Shown here one piece after another: positions 26,181-34,689 of a DNA stretch of 64,000 nucleotides. The notes beneath the pieces are model-generated. The model ran no database searches. It was not told the origin of the DNA and saw nothing but the letters and a program-made list of their open reading frames with translations. This stretch comes from Micavibrio sp. UBA6929 (GTDB lineage: Bacteria; Pseudomonadota; Alphaproteobacteria; Micavibrionales; Micavibrionaceae): positions 84,910-148,909 of the forward strand of contig DKAJ01000003.1 in assembly GCA_002448815.1 (NCBI GenBank), given 5' to 3'. The translations under genes were made by a program, and so were the position numbers. Position 1 is the stretch's first letter; every line of letters starts with the position of its first letter.

Positions 26181-27218
26181 TTATCGGTCAACTAGCACGT
26201 GGCGCAGTGTTTTGTATTCTTCCAGTGCGTGTCCAGTACCTAGCGCAACGCATGATAAAGGCTCGTCCGCCAAAGTGATGGCAAGGCCTGTTGCGTGGCG
26301 CAGGACAAAGTCCAAATTCTTTAGGAGTGATCCGCCGCCTGTCATGACAATGCCTTTATCAACGATGTCGGCGGCAAGTTCTGGGGCGGTATGCTCAAGT
26401 GCAACTTTGACGCCTTCGATGATTTGGCCAACAGGCTCGGCCAGAGCTTCGGCCATTTGACGTTCGGTAATGACGATTTCTTTTGGTACGCCGTTCATCA
26501 GGTCACGGCCGCGAATTTGCATGGTTTGGCCTTCGCCGTCACTTGGCGGGCATGCCGATCCAATTTCTTTTTTGATGCGCTCGGCAGTGGCTTCGCCGAT
26601 TAGCAGATTATGCACGCGGCGAATATATCCGATGATGGCTTCGTCCATTTTGTCACCACCAACGCGCACTGAACGCGCGTAAACAACGCCGCCTAAGGAA
26701 ATAACGGCAACTTCGGTTGTGCCGCCGCCAATATCAACGACCATTGATCCTGTGGGCTCGGTCACAGGAAGGCCTGCGCCGATTGCCGCCGCCATAGGTT
26801 CTTCGATAAGGAAAACTTCGCTTGCGCCTGCGCTTTCGGCTGATTCTTGGATAGCGCGACGTTCAACGGCTGTTGATCCAGATGGCACGCAAATCACCAT
26901 TTTCGGTGATACGAAAGAGCGGCGGTTATGTACCTTGCGGATGAAGTGTTTGATCATGGCCTCGGCAACCTCAAAGTCAGCAATAACACCGTCGCGCAAA
27001 GGGCGGGTTGCGATGATACTGCCTGGGGTGCGGCCCAGCATTTGTTTGGCTTCGTTACCGACGGAAAGGATTTGCTTTTTCCCGCCCACGGTCGAGATCG
27101 CAACGACTGAAGGTTCATTCAGTACGATGCCACGGTCGCGGACGTAAACAAGCGTATTGGCCGTTCCAAGGTCAATTGCCATATCGTTCGACATAAAACC
27201 AAATATGCGTGAAAACAT
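26181..27218 (-). CDS. mreB: Actin-like cytoskeletal protein MreB
   Basis: MreB forms membrane-bound filaments that place the cell-wall elongation machinery. The first phosphate loop, MAIDLGTANTLVYVRDRGIVLNEPSVVA, is diagnostic. VDIGGGTTEVAVISLGG and VMTGGGSLLKNLD are the other nucleotide-binding loops. The N-terminal MFSRIFGFM is a short amphipathic stretch that may touch the membrane. The length of 345 is normal. It is the first gene of the rod operon. Confidence 0.98.
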   Translation of the reverse strand: MFSRIFGFMSNDMAIDLGTANTLVYVRDRGIVLNEPSVVAISTVGGKKQILSVGNEAKQMLGRTPGSIIATRPLRDGVIADFEVAEAMIKHFIRKVHNRRSFVSPKMVICVPSGSTAVERRAIQESAESAGASEVFLIEEPMAAAIGAGLPVTEPTGSMVVDIGGGTTEVAVISLGGVVYARSVRVGGDKMDEAIIGYIRRVHNLLIGEATAERIKKEIGSACPPSDGEGQTMQIRGRDLMNGVPKEIVITERQMAEALAEPVGQIIEGVKVALEHTAPELAADIVDKGIVMTGGGSLLKNLDFVLRHATGLAITLADEPLSCVALGTGHALEEYKTLRHVLVDR

Positions 27219-27335
27219 GCTTTAGTTATATAAGAGGAGCAGGGGAATACAAGCCAAATATTGAAGGCGTAAAAAACTTGTCCACACGCGCGCGCGATTT
27301 TTGTCTTTTTTGTAAAAGGGCATCATTGTGGATGT

Positions 27336-27367
27336 AAAAAAGCCCCATCCAAATTTGGCGGGGCTTT
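27336..27367 (-). terminator. Rho-independent terminator after rpmJ
   Basis: Read on the minus strand, AAAGCCCC pairs with GGGGCTTT across a loop that itself contains a short palindrome, and a run of T follows. It lies 30 bases after the rpmJ stop and separates that gene from mreB. Confidence 0.85.
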
Positions 27368-27396
27368 GAAATCGTATGCATTGTACGAATCGACAA

Positions 27397-27522
27397 TTAA
27401 CCTTGGCGCGCCTTGAAGCGTGGGTTCTTTTTGTTGATTACATATACACGGCCACGGCGGCGGATAACACGGCAGTTACGGTCGCGCTTTTTCAATGTCT
27501 TAAGTGAGTTGGCAACTTTCAT
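27397..27522 (-). CDS. rpmJ: Ribosomal protein bL36
   Basis: A complete 41-residue protein of the large ribosomal subunit, starting MKVANSLKTLKKRDRNC and ending INKKNPRFKARQG. It has the long form of bL36 found in many proteobacteria, with Cys17 present but not the full zinc-binding set of the short form. It is a single gene with its own terminator, divergent from the EAL gene. Confidence 0.95.
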   Translation of the reverse strand: MKVANSLKTLKKRDRNCRVIRRRGRVYVINKKNPRFKARQG

Positions 27523-27680
27523 TTGTCTAACTTTCACATCTAAAATTCTTAAGGTGGGCGCAAGCTATACGGTTTTGATATGCGTTGTCAAGCATTGTCG
27601 CCGGATTATTTGATAAAATTATTTATTTTCTCGGGCAATATGATACCCTTTTTCAGCATTATTAGTGAGGAAGGCGCAGT

Positions 27681-28901
27681 ATGTCATCAGATCAAAGCTC
27701 GGGTTCAAATCGTAAAGAGGTTCGTAAAGGAACTGTCGTTATTAAGCAAGGCGAGCCTGGTGATTGCGCGTATATCATTGAAAAGGGGCAAGTTGAAATT
27801 TCATTGACCAAGCCAAATGGCAATGTCGAAGTTATCGGTACACGCGGCCCTGGGACAATGATTGGCGAGATGGCCTTGATTGATAAAGGCCCGCGCACGG
27901 CAAGTATACGCGCGCTGGAAGATTGTGAATTTCTGACCATTACCGAAAGTGATTTTGAGCGCCGCATAGATGGCGCCGATCCGATTATTCGTATGATGAC
28001 GCAGGTTGTTCTGGCGCGCTACCGCGATGCGATGCAGCGCTTTGGTCTGTTTGTAAAACCATCATCTCAGCAAGAGATTGAAGATCAGGAGCTTATTTTC
28101 TCTAAGGCGAATACCGAGATGGAGAAATTAAAACTGATGGAAGAGCTGCGCGATGGTTTGAAATCGGGTGATGTCTTTTTGCATTATCAGCCGATTGTCG
28201 ACACGCAAAGCGGGCAAGTCGCAGGGTTTGAGGCTTTGATGCGATGGAACCATTTTGAGCGCGGCTTTATCTATCCGTCTTTATTTATTCCTGTGGCCGA
28301 GGAAACAGGCGCGATTTATGAGCTGAGCAAATGGGCGCTGGAGGAATCGGCGCATATGTTGGCACGTTTGGAAAAAGAGCTTGGCGATCATGGGAAGCTG
28401 TTTGTTAGTGTGAACTTTGCCAGCAGTGATTTTATGGAGCCTGATTTTGTCAGTATGACGACCTCGATCATTAGTGAGGCAGGATTGCAGCCGCATCAAT
28501 TACATGTGGAAATTACCGAGCGCACCCTAATTGGCGAGCCTGAACGCGCGCAAGATGCGCTTGAGGTATTAAAGGATGCAGGCGTGCATATTTCGCTGGA
28601 TGATTTTGGGACGGGATATTCGTCGCTTTCTTATTTGCGTCACTTTAAAATTGATACGCTGAAAATTGATCGCAGTTTTGTATCGGACATGTTTGCCGAT
28701 GAAAGTGCGATGGCGCTGATTAAGTCGATTATTGCGCTGGCCAAGAATATGAAGATGGTCATCATTGCCGAGGGCGCAGAAACTGCCGAAGAGGCCATGA
28801 TGCTGCGTGATCTGGGGTGCGAGATGGTTCAAGGGTATTATTACGCCCGCCCCATGCCCGAGGATGAATTACTGGCCGCCGCGCAAAAGCATTATATTTA
28901 G
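27681..28901 (+). CDS. Cyclic-nucleotide-binding EAL c-di-GMP phosphodiesterase
   Basis: This protein joins a cyclic-nucleotide-binding domain (about residues 12-115) to an EAL domain (about 150-400) that hydrolyses c-di-GMP. The phosphate-binding cassette reads GEMALIDKGPRTASIRA and keeps the Glu and Arg that hold cAMP or cGMP. The EAL motifs all look intact: FEALMRW, VSVNFAS, VEITE, DDFGTGYSSL, LKIDRSF, AEGAET and QGYYYARP. There is no membrane segment. It converges with a nucleotide cyclase gene 20 bases away, so cyclic nucleotide made by that enzyme may control this one. Activity and coupling are inferred. Confidence 0.93.
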   Translation: MSSDQSSGSNRKEVRKGTVVIKQGEPGDCAYIIEKGQVEISLTKPNGNVEVIGTRGPGTMIGEMALIDKGPRTASIRALEDCEFLTITESDFERRIDGADPIIRMMTQVVLARYRDAMQRFGLFVKPSSQQEIEDQELIFSKANTEMEKLKLMEELRDGLKSGDVFLHYQPIVDTQSGQVAGFEALMRWNHFERGFIYPSLFIPVAEETGAIYELSKWALEESAHMLARLEKELGDHGKLFVSVNFASSDFMEPDFVSMTTSIISEAGLQPHQLHVEITERTLIGEPERAQDALEVLKDAGVHISLDDFGTGYSSLSYLRHFKIDTLKIDRSFVSDMFADESAMALIKSIIALAKNMKMVIIAEGAETAEEAMMLRDLGCEMVQGYYYARPMPEDELLAAAQKHYI

Positions 28902-28921
28902 GGCGCTTTTATCTTTAACCG

Positions 28922-31153
28922 TTATTTCGATGTTGCCACATATACGCCGTCCCAATCAGGGGCAGGCGGGTTCAGGATAAATTCAGCGCAGCGTTTGGCA
29001 TATAAATCATAGGTGACGTTGAGGCCATATTGATCGAATGCGCGGCATTTATCGAGCGCAGCAAGGGCAACTTCGAAATTCTTGTTGCGGTAGGCCTGCA
29101 GCATTTTTTCATGATGGGCGCTGAGCGCCTGAAAGTTCGCATCAAGCGCATCATTATCATCGCCCAGCAAGGCGTAAATATGCACGGGCTGCTTTTTGCC
29201 TTTGACCTGAATGATATCCATTTCAAGCGCAGCAAAATCACACACTTCGCGATAGGTGCTTTCGCCAATTAAGATGCCAACGCCATAGGTTTTTGTTTGT
29301 CCTTCTAGGCGAGAGGCTAAATTAACCGCATCGCCAAGGGTGGAATAGGCAAAGCGCTGTTTTGATCCCATGTTACCGACGGCGCAAGGGCCTGTGTTAA
29401 TGCCAATGCCTGCGCGCAGCAAAACAGGCGTTTTGTTGATTTTTGCGGCTTGTTGGGCAACGCGCTGGTTGATGGGCTCAAGCGCGGCCTGCATCCCAAG
29501 GGCGGCGCGGCAGGCGTTACGGTGATGTTTTGGATCATCCAGTGGCGCATTCCAAAAGGCCATCATCGCATCGCCCATATATTTATCAATTGTGCCGCGG
29601 TTTTGCATGACCAAATCCGACATCGGCGTAAGGAAATCATTCATCAAGGCAATCAGTTCTTGCGGGGTTAGTCCTTCAGAGATGCTGGTGAATTTGCGGA
29701 TGTCCGTAAACATGATGGTCAGGTCTTTGATCTCGCCGCCTAATTGTAATTTATCCGGATTGCCGGTGAGCTCGCGCATGAATTCGGGCGAGATATAATG
29801 TCCGAATGCGACGCGGATATGTTTGCGGTCGGCTTCGGTTTTTAAAAAGCCTAATGCCGAGGCGATAATAAAGATGATCAACGCAATAAGGCTGGGCGTT
29901 ACAGGGTCAAGCAATAGCCCTTGCGCGGTGAATAAATGCCATGACACGCCAAAGGCCGCGCCGATAATTGATCCTGTAATCAGCAATAACCACGCAGGGT
30001 TAATGGCAAAAGAAAGCAAGGCAATTAATGTGCCTGCCGCAATGCCCGCAAAAAATTCATAGTCCAGTGCCCGCGGCGGGCGTGTGAGATAGGCGTTTTG
30101 TAAGATTTGCTCAAGCGCGTTCATGTGCACTTTGACCCCTGCAATGTTGCCCAAAGGCGTGGCACGCAGATCTTTTAGGCCTTCGGCTTCGGATGCGATG
30201 AAGACGATTTTATCTGTGAGGTCAGGGCGCGGATTGTCCGGATTATTGTCGATGAATTTGCGCGCCGATATTTGTTCGCTGCGTTTAAATGGGCGGTAGT
30301 GAATCCACATATCGCCTTCGTGGCTGATGGGGATCTGACGCCCTGCAAACTTGGCATAGAAAGGTGATTGCATTGGGTTTTGTGCGAAGGCTTCGTTCCA
30401 GTCTAATTTGACGTAGCCCTTATAGTTTTTTTCGTAAACGCGCAGTCCTTCGAGTATTAGGGATGGGTACAGGTTTTTACCATTATGAAACAGCAGCGTT
30501 GTTTTGCGAATGACGCCGTCTGGGTCAAGTGAGGCCATGAAACTGCCGTTGCCAGCAGCATTTTTTTGCAGGGGGCGTAAAAATTGCGCAGTTGTTTTAA
30601 AAGGCGGCATGCCTGATTGCTGCGGGTTCATGAAGTAGGCTTTGACATCTTTTTTTGCAAGGATTCGCCCTTTAAGGATCGGGGCTTGCGGGTTGGATCC
30701 GTGTGAAAATCCTGCAACAAAATTGCCGACATTTTTAATTGTTTGGGCAAGGGTGTCGTCATTGTCGGGCAGGGATTGTAAGGCCTCTTTGGCAGGGTGA
30801 TCATCACCTAGCAAGCCTGCGATATGCAACGGCGATGTGCGGTCAGGTTCAGCCAGTACGCCATCAAAGATAATCGCCGCAGCGCCCGCGTCATGGATGC
30901 TTTGGATCATGTCTGATAAAATGGTGCGCGGCCATGGCCATTGTCCGATTTGTGCAAGGGATGCATCATCAATATCGACGAAGATGATTGTGTCGTCAGC
31001 TGGGCGGGGTTTGAGTTTGATATAAGCCTCGAAGACGAGGTTGCTGATCCGCATTTTGATGCCTGTGGTTTCATCCAAACTGATGATCATCGAGCCTAAG
31101 CACACGGCCAGAATAAGGATGCGAATGTAAGCTTTGCTGAGAAGTTTTAACAT
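28922..31153 (-). CDS. CHASE2-domain adenylate/guanylate cyclase
   Basis: A class III nucleotide cyclase with a periplasmic sensor. After one N-terminal membrane segment (about residues 8-25), a CHASE2 domain spans about 30-345, including the typical FVDIDDASLAQIGQWPWPR. Three membrane segments follow (about 360-435). The cyclase domain (about 470-680) has both metal-binding aspartates (MFTDIRKFT, KYMGDAMMAFW), the substrate-contact Lys in IDKYMGD and the transition-state pair in LGDAVNLASRLE. The Lys suggests ATP. The gene lies 12 bases after the HlyD adaptor, as last gene of the type I secretion operon, which is unusual. Confidence 0.93.
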   Translation of the reverse strand: MLKLLSKAYIRILILAVCLGSMIISLDETTGIKMRISNLVFEAYIKLKPRPADDTIIFVDIDDASLAQIGQWPWPRTILSDMIQSIHDAGAAAIIFDGVLAEPDRTSPLHIAGLLGDDHPAKEALQSLPDNDDTLAQTIKNVGNFVAGFSHGSNPQAPILKGRILAKKDVKAYFMNPQQSGMPPFKTTAQFLRPLQKNAAGNGSFMASLDPDGVIRKTTLLFHNGKNLYPSLILEGLRVYEKNYKGYVKLDWNEAFAQNPMQSPFYAKFAGRQIPISHEGDMWIHYRPFKRSEQISARKFIDNNPDNPRPDLTDKIVFIASEAEGLKDLRATPLGNIAGVKVHMNALEQILQNAYLTRPPRALDYEFFAGIAAGTLIALLSFAINPAWLLLITGSIIGAAFGVSWHLFTAQGLLLDPVTPSLIALIIFIIASALGFLKTEADRKHIRVAFGHYISPEFMRELTGNPDKLQLGGEIKDLTIMFTDIRKFTSISEGLTPQELIALMNDFLTPMSDLVMQNRGTIDKYMGDAMMAFWNAPLDDPKHHRNACRAALGMQAALEPINQRVAQQAAKINKTPVLLRAGIGINTGPCAVGNMGSKQRFAYSTLGDAVNLASRLEGQTKTYGVGILIGESTYREVCDFAALEMDIIQVKGKKQPVHIYALLGDDNDALDANFQALSAHHEKMLQAYRNKNFEVALAALDKCRAFDQYGLNVTYDLYAKRCAEFILNPPAPDWDGVYVATSK

Positions 31154-31165
31154 AGGCGCGGCGTC

Positions 31166-32497
31166 CTAACGCTCGGTGAAGATGCTTTCACGGGCGCGCA
31201 TCAAAGGTTTGAGAAGGTAATATAAAATTGTGCGCTTGCCAGTGATGATATCAACGGCGGCGACCATGCCGGGCATGATAGGCAGTTTGTTTTCTTCGGT
31301 GCCAAGGTAATTTTTGCTGGCTTTGACTTCGATCTCGAAATAGACATTGCCTTGTCCGTCGCTGATGCTGTTGGCGCCAATGCGCGAAAGGGTTGCGTCA
31401 ACCGAGCCGTATTTTTGTGCATCATAGGCCGTGATTTTAACCTTGGCTTTCATGCCTAGACGCAGGAATGCGATATCCTCTGGCGTGACCTTTGCAACAA
31501 TTTTCAGTGCATCGCTCAGCGGGACAATCTCGGCCAGCGGTTTTGCAGGCTCGACAACGCCGCCGATGGTTTTAACGGCAATGCGGTTGATGATGCCATC
31601 AGCAGGGGATTTGATTTCTGTGCGCTGGACGCGGTCGCCGATTGATGTAAGTTCTTCCTGCAGGGCGGAAAGCTGTGTTTCGACGTCGCTAAGCTCGCTA
31701 AGCGCTTCGGAGCGATAACGGTCAGTGATGTTTTTCTTTTCATTGAGTGCGCCGCGTTTTTCGGCCTGAAGGGCGCGTTTGCGTTCTTGCTGCGCGTTGA
31801 TTTGTCCGCGTGTGTCGTTTAATTCGCGCTCTAGGCGCAGGGCTTCTAGTTTTGGCACTGCGCGCGTTTTAACCAGATCTTGTGTGATGCGCAGTTCCTC
31901 TTGCAAGGATGTGGCGCTATCGCTAAGGCGGTTGATTTGTGCGTCGGCTTCGTTCATTTCGGCTTGTGCTTTGGCGGCGCGATCATCTAAAATTTGGTGC
32001 GCTCCGCGCAGTTCTTTCATGCGGGAATTATAAAGGGCGCGTTCATTGGCAACAATTTGCGGGTATTTGTCTGTGATGTTGGATGCGGCGCTGAAGGGGG
32101 CGCTGTTGATTTCGGCGCGCAGGCGTGCCTTTTGTGCCTGAAGGGCCATGAATTTGGCCTCGGTGCCGCGCTCCTTCGAGGCAAATTGCACGTCACTGAC
32201 GCGCAGCAATATTTGCCCTTGGGTGACTTGCTCGCCTTCGGTGACGAGGATGTCTTCCAGTACGCCGCCCTCAAGGCTTTGTACGATTTGAATATCTTGC
32301 GAGGGGACGACTTGGCCTTGTGCGCGGGTAAGCTCTTCGATTTCAGATTTGCTGGCCCAGATGATGACAAAGGTAAACATCGCCATGATGGTGAGCATCA
32401 TTAAGATCGCTGGCATGGCGGGGCGCATGTGCGCGGCGGCGTCAAGCTCGCTCATGAAGTCGGTGTCTTTGTTTTTCTGGCTTGGGATTTGGCTCAT
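31166..32497 (-). CDS. Type I secretion membrane fusion protein (HlyD family)
   Basis: The periplasmic adaptor that links the ABC exporter to the outer-membrane channel. A membrane anchor (about residues 30-50) is followed by a lipoyl half (VQSLEGGVLEDILVTEGEQVTQGQILLRV), a long coiled coil (about 105-290), and the second half with TEIKSPADGIINRIAVKTIGGVV. The family end motif VDIITGKRTILYYLLKPL is present. At 443 residues it is normal. It overlaps the exporter gene by four bases. Confidence 0.95.
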   Translation of the reverse strand: MSQIPSQKNKDTDFMSELDAAAHMRPAMPAILMMLTIMAMFTFVIIWASKSEIEELTRAQGQVVPSQDIQIVQSLEGGVLEDILVTEGEQVTQGQILLRVSDVQFASKERGTEAKFMALQAQKARLRAEINSAPFSAASNITDKYPQIVANERALYNSRMKELRGAHQILDDRAAKAQAEMNEADAQINRLSDSATSLQEELRITQDLVKTRAVPKLEALRLERELNDTRGQINAQQERKRALQAEKRGALNEKKNITDRYRSEALSELSDVETQLSALQEELTSIGDRVQRTEIKSPADGIINRIAVKTIGGVVEPAKPLAEIVPLSDALKIVAKVTPEDIAFLRLGMKAKVKITAYDAQKYGSVDATLSRIGANSISDGQGNVYFEIEVKASKNYLGTEENKLPIMPGMVAAVDIITGKRTILYYLLKPLMRARESIFTER

Positions 32498-34689
32498 GCT
32501 TGTAATCCTTCTGCCTTGCCTGATTTTAGGGCGTTGAGGACGGCTTCGCGCGGGCCATCCATGACGATTTTGCCTTTGTCCATCAGGATGATACGCTCGG
32601 CCATGTTGAGCATGTGCATTTTGTGCGTAATCATCACAAGGGTTTTGTCTTGTGTGTGTGCCTGAACATAATTGCGGAAGCGTGCCTCGGATTGCGAGTC
32701 CATGGCGTTTGTTGGTTCATCGCAGATGAGGATATTGGGCTGCGAGATCATGGCGCGGGCAAGGGCGATGCATTGCTTTTGTCCGCCTGATAGGGCTTGG
32801 CCTTGTTCGCCGACTGGCGCGTCATATCCCATTGGATGGCGCGACACAAATTCGTCGACGCCTGCGGCTTTTGCGGCGGCAAGGATGTCGGATTCGGTCG
32901 CGTGTGGGTGTCCCATGGCGATATTATCACGGACAGATCCGCTGAACAGGACGATATCTTGCGAGATATAGGCAACGTTCTTTTTGATGTCGACGGGGTC
33001 AATTTGGCGGATGTCGGTATCATCGAACAAAATGGTGCCGTCATTGGGGCTGTATAGTCCCATCAGTAAGCGCGCGATGGTGCTTTTGCCTGATCCGACG
33101 CGGCCAATGATGGCGACTTTTTCGCCCGGGTTTATGGAGAGGCTGATGTCTTTTAAGACCAGATTTTTAACCTGAGGGTATGAGAAATGCACATGATCCA
33201 ATGCAATTTTTCCTGTCAGGTCATTACGCTGCAGGAATGTTTTTTGATCTGGGCGGTCAACGGGCTGGCGCATGATATTATCAATTGTTTTAAGAGCGCT
33301 GCCTGCGTGGTGGTATTTGGTCATTAGGCCTGCGATTTGTCCGATTGGCGCAATGGCGCGTCCGCCCAAGATAACGCAGGCGATCAGTGCGCCCATGCTC
33401 ATTTGTGCGTCGCGGACAAGGTACATGCCGATTAGAACCGCAATAATTGAGGCGCTTTGCTGCAAGAAGGATGCAATATGAACGCCCAGCCCTGACCAAA
33501 AGCGTGAGGTCTGTCCGTGGCGTGAGTTTTCGTTTGCAAGGCTCATATACCGTGCGCGCATCAGACCGTCCGCGCCAATAGTTTTGATGGTTTCCAGCCC
33601 TGCGATCGCTTCGATGAGCATGCCGTGCTTGGCTTCGGAGGATTTTGTTGCCTTTTTTACCGTTTGTTTCAGCGGTATTTGTATCAAAAGACCGATGATA
33701 AAGACGGCAATGATTAATCCCGCCAGTGCCAATGCAATGACGCCGCCTAGCCTGTAGATTACAAACAGGAAGAACAGTGTAAAAGGCAAATCAACCAATA
33801 CGGTTATGGTCGCCGAGGTAAAGAAATCACGGACGCTGTCAAAATCGCGCAGCATATTTGCGAAAACGCCGCTGGATCGTGGTTTGTTGGCGATGCGAAT
33901 GTTTAAGACCTGATCAAAGATACGGTGCGCAGTAATGATATCGATGCGCCGCCCTGCAAAATCAATGAGATAGGCACGCAAAATGCGCATGATCATGTCA
34001 AAGCCATAGATACTAAGCGCGCCAATGCCAAGCGCCCAACCTGTTTCGATTGCGTTGTTGGGTATAACGCGGTCATAGACATTCATAATGAAAAGAGGGC
34101 TGACCAGTGCGAAGCAATTTATAAAAATCGCGCCAAGAATGGCCATGGTGTAAAGGCCGCTATTTTGTGTGACGACATCCCAAAACCAATGGCCTTTGCC
34201 TTGGTCGTGCGGTGATTGGTGCGTCACAGTTTCGGGGTTGATAAAGCTTGGCCCCGGGCGCGTCAGGATCAGATAGCCGTTGAATTGCTTTTGCACTTCA
34301 CTGACTTGTCTTTGGATGATGCTATCGCTTTGCGGGTCATAAAGTTTGATTGTTTTTTTGTCTAAAAACTCCATTAGGACGAGGGCATATTCATCCTTCA
34401 TCGTGATGGTGACGGGCAACAATTCAGGTTTAATGGATTTTAGTGCGCGGTGCTTTTTGACCTTGGTTGTGATGCCGATATTTTCGGCGGCTTCGCAAAA
34501 AAGCTTGGGCCCCATATTGTTATCATCATAGGGCAGGCCAGCTAGAATGCCTTGCGGGGATCGTGCGCGGCCATAGTGGCGGGTTAGATATGTCAGACAT
34601 GTAAGCAGGGGATCAACCTGCGCAGTGGTATCAGCGGCGGGTTTTTCTGCGGAAAGCGAGCTGAGCGGCGGCGTGTTATCACTGGCCAT
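32494..34689 (-). CDS. Type I secretion ABC exporter with C39-like domain (LapB type)
   Basis: The inner-membrane ATPase/permease of a type I system. An N-terminal C39-peptidase-like domain (about residues 22-150) is followed by six membrane segments (about 175-460) and the nucleotide-binding domain. The latter has Walker A GRVGSGKST, signature LSGGQKQ and Walker B ILICDEPT. In LapB/HlyB-type exporters the C39-like domain lacks peptidase activity and only binds the substrate; I judge this one to be of that kind, but the catalytic triad was not mapped. It overlaps tolC-like upstream and hlyD-like downstream. No substrate gene is seen nearby. Confidence 0.94.
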   Translation of the reverse strand: MASDNTPPLSSLSAEKPAADTTAQVDPLLTCLTYLTRHYGRARSPQGILAGLPYDDNNMGPKLFCEAAENIGITTKVKKHRALKSIKPELLPVTITMKDEYALVLMEFLDKKTIKLYDPQSDSIIQRQVSEVQKQFNGYLILTRPGPSFINPETVTHQSPHDQGKGHWFWDVVTQNSGLYTMAILGAIFINCFALVSPLFIMNVYDRVIPNNAIETGWALGIGALSIYGFDMIMRILRAYLIDFAGRRIDIITAHRIFDQVLNIRIANKPRSSGVFANMLRDFDSVRDFFTSATITVLVDLPFTLFFLFVIYRLGGVIALALAGLIIAVFIIGLLIQIPLKQTVKKATKSSEAKHGMLIEAIAGLETIKTIGADGLMRARYMSLANENSRHGQTSRFWSGLGVHIASFLQQSASIIAVLIGMYLVRDAQMSMGALIACVILGGRAIAPIGQIAGLMTKYHHAGSALKTIDNIMRQPVDRPDQKTFLQRNDLTGKIALDHVHFSYPQVKNLVLKDISLSINPGEKVAIIGRVGSGKSTIARLLMGLYSPNDGTILFDDTDIRQIDPVDIKKNVAYISQDIVLFSGSVRDNIAMGHPHATESDILAAAKAAGVDEFVSRHPMGYDAPVGEQGQALSGGQKQCIALARAMISQPNILICDEPTNAMDSQSEARFRNYVQAHTQDKTLVMITHKMHMLNMAERIILMDKGKIVMDGPREAVLNALKSGKAEGLQA

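Noticed and set aside
27278..27286. DnaA-like box TTGTCCACA upstream of mreB
   Set aside because: A single imperfect match outside any cluster; expected by chance at this window size.
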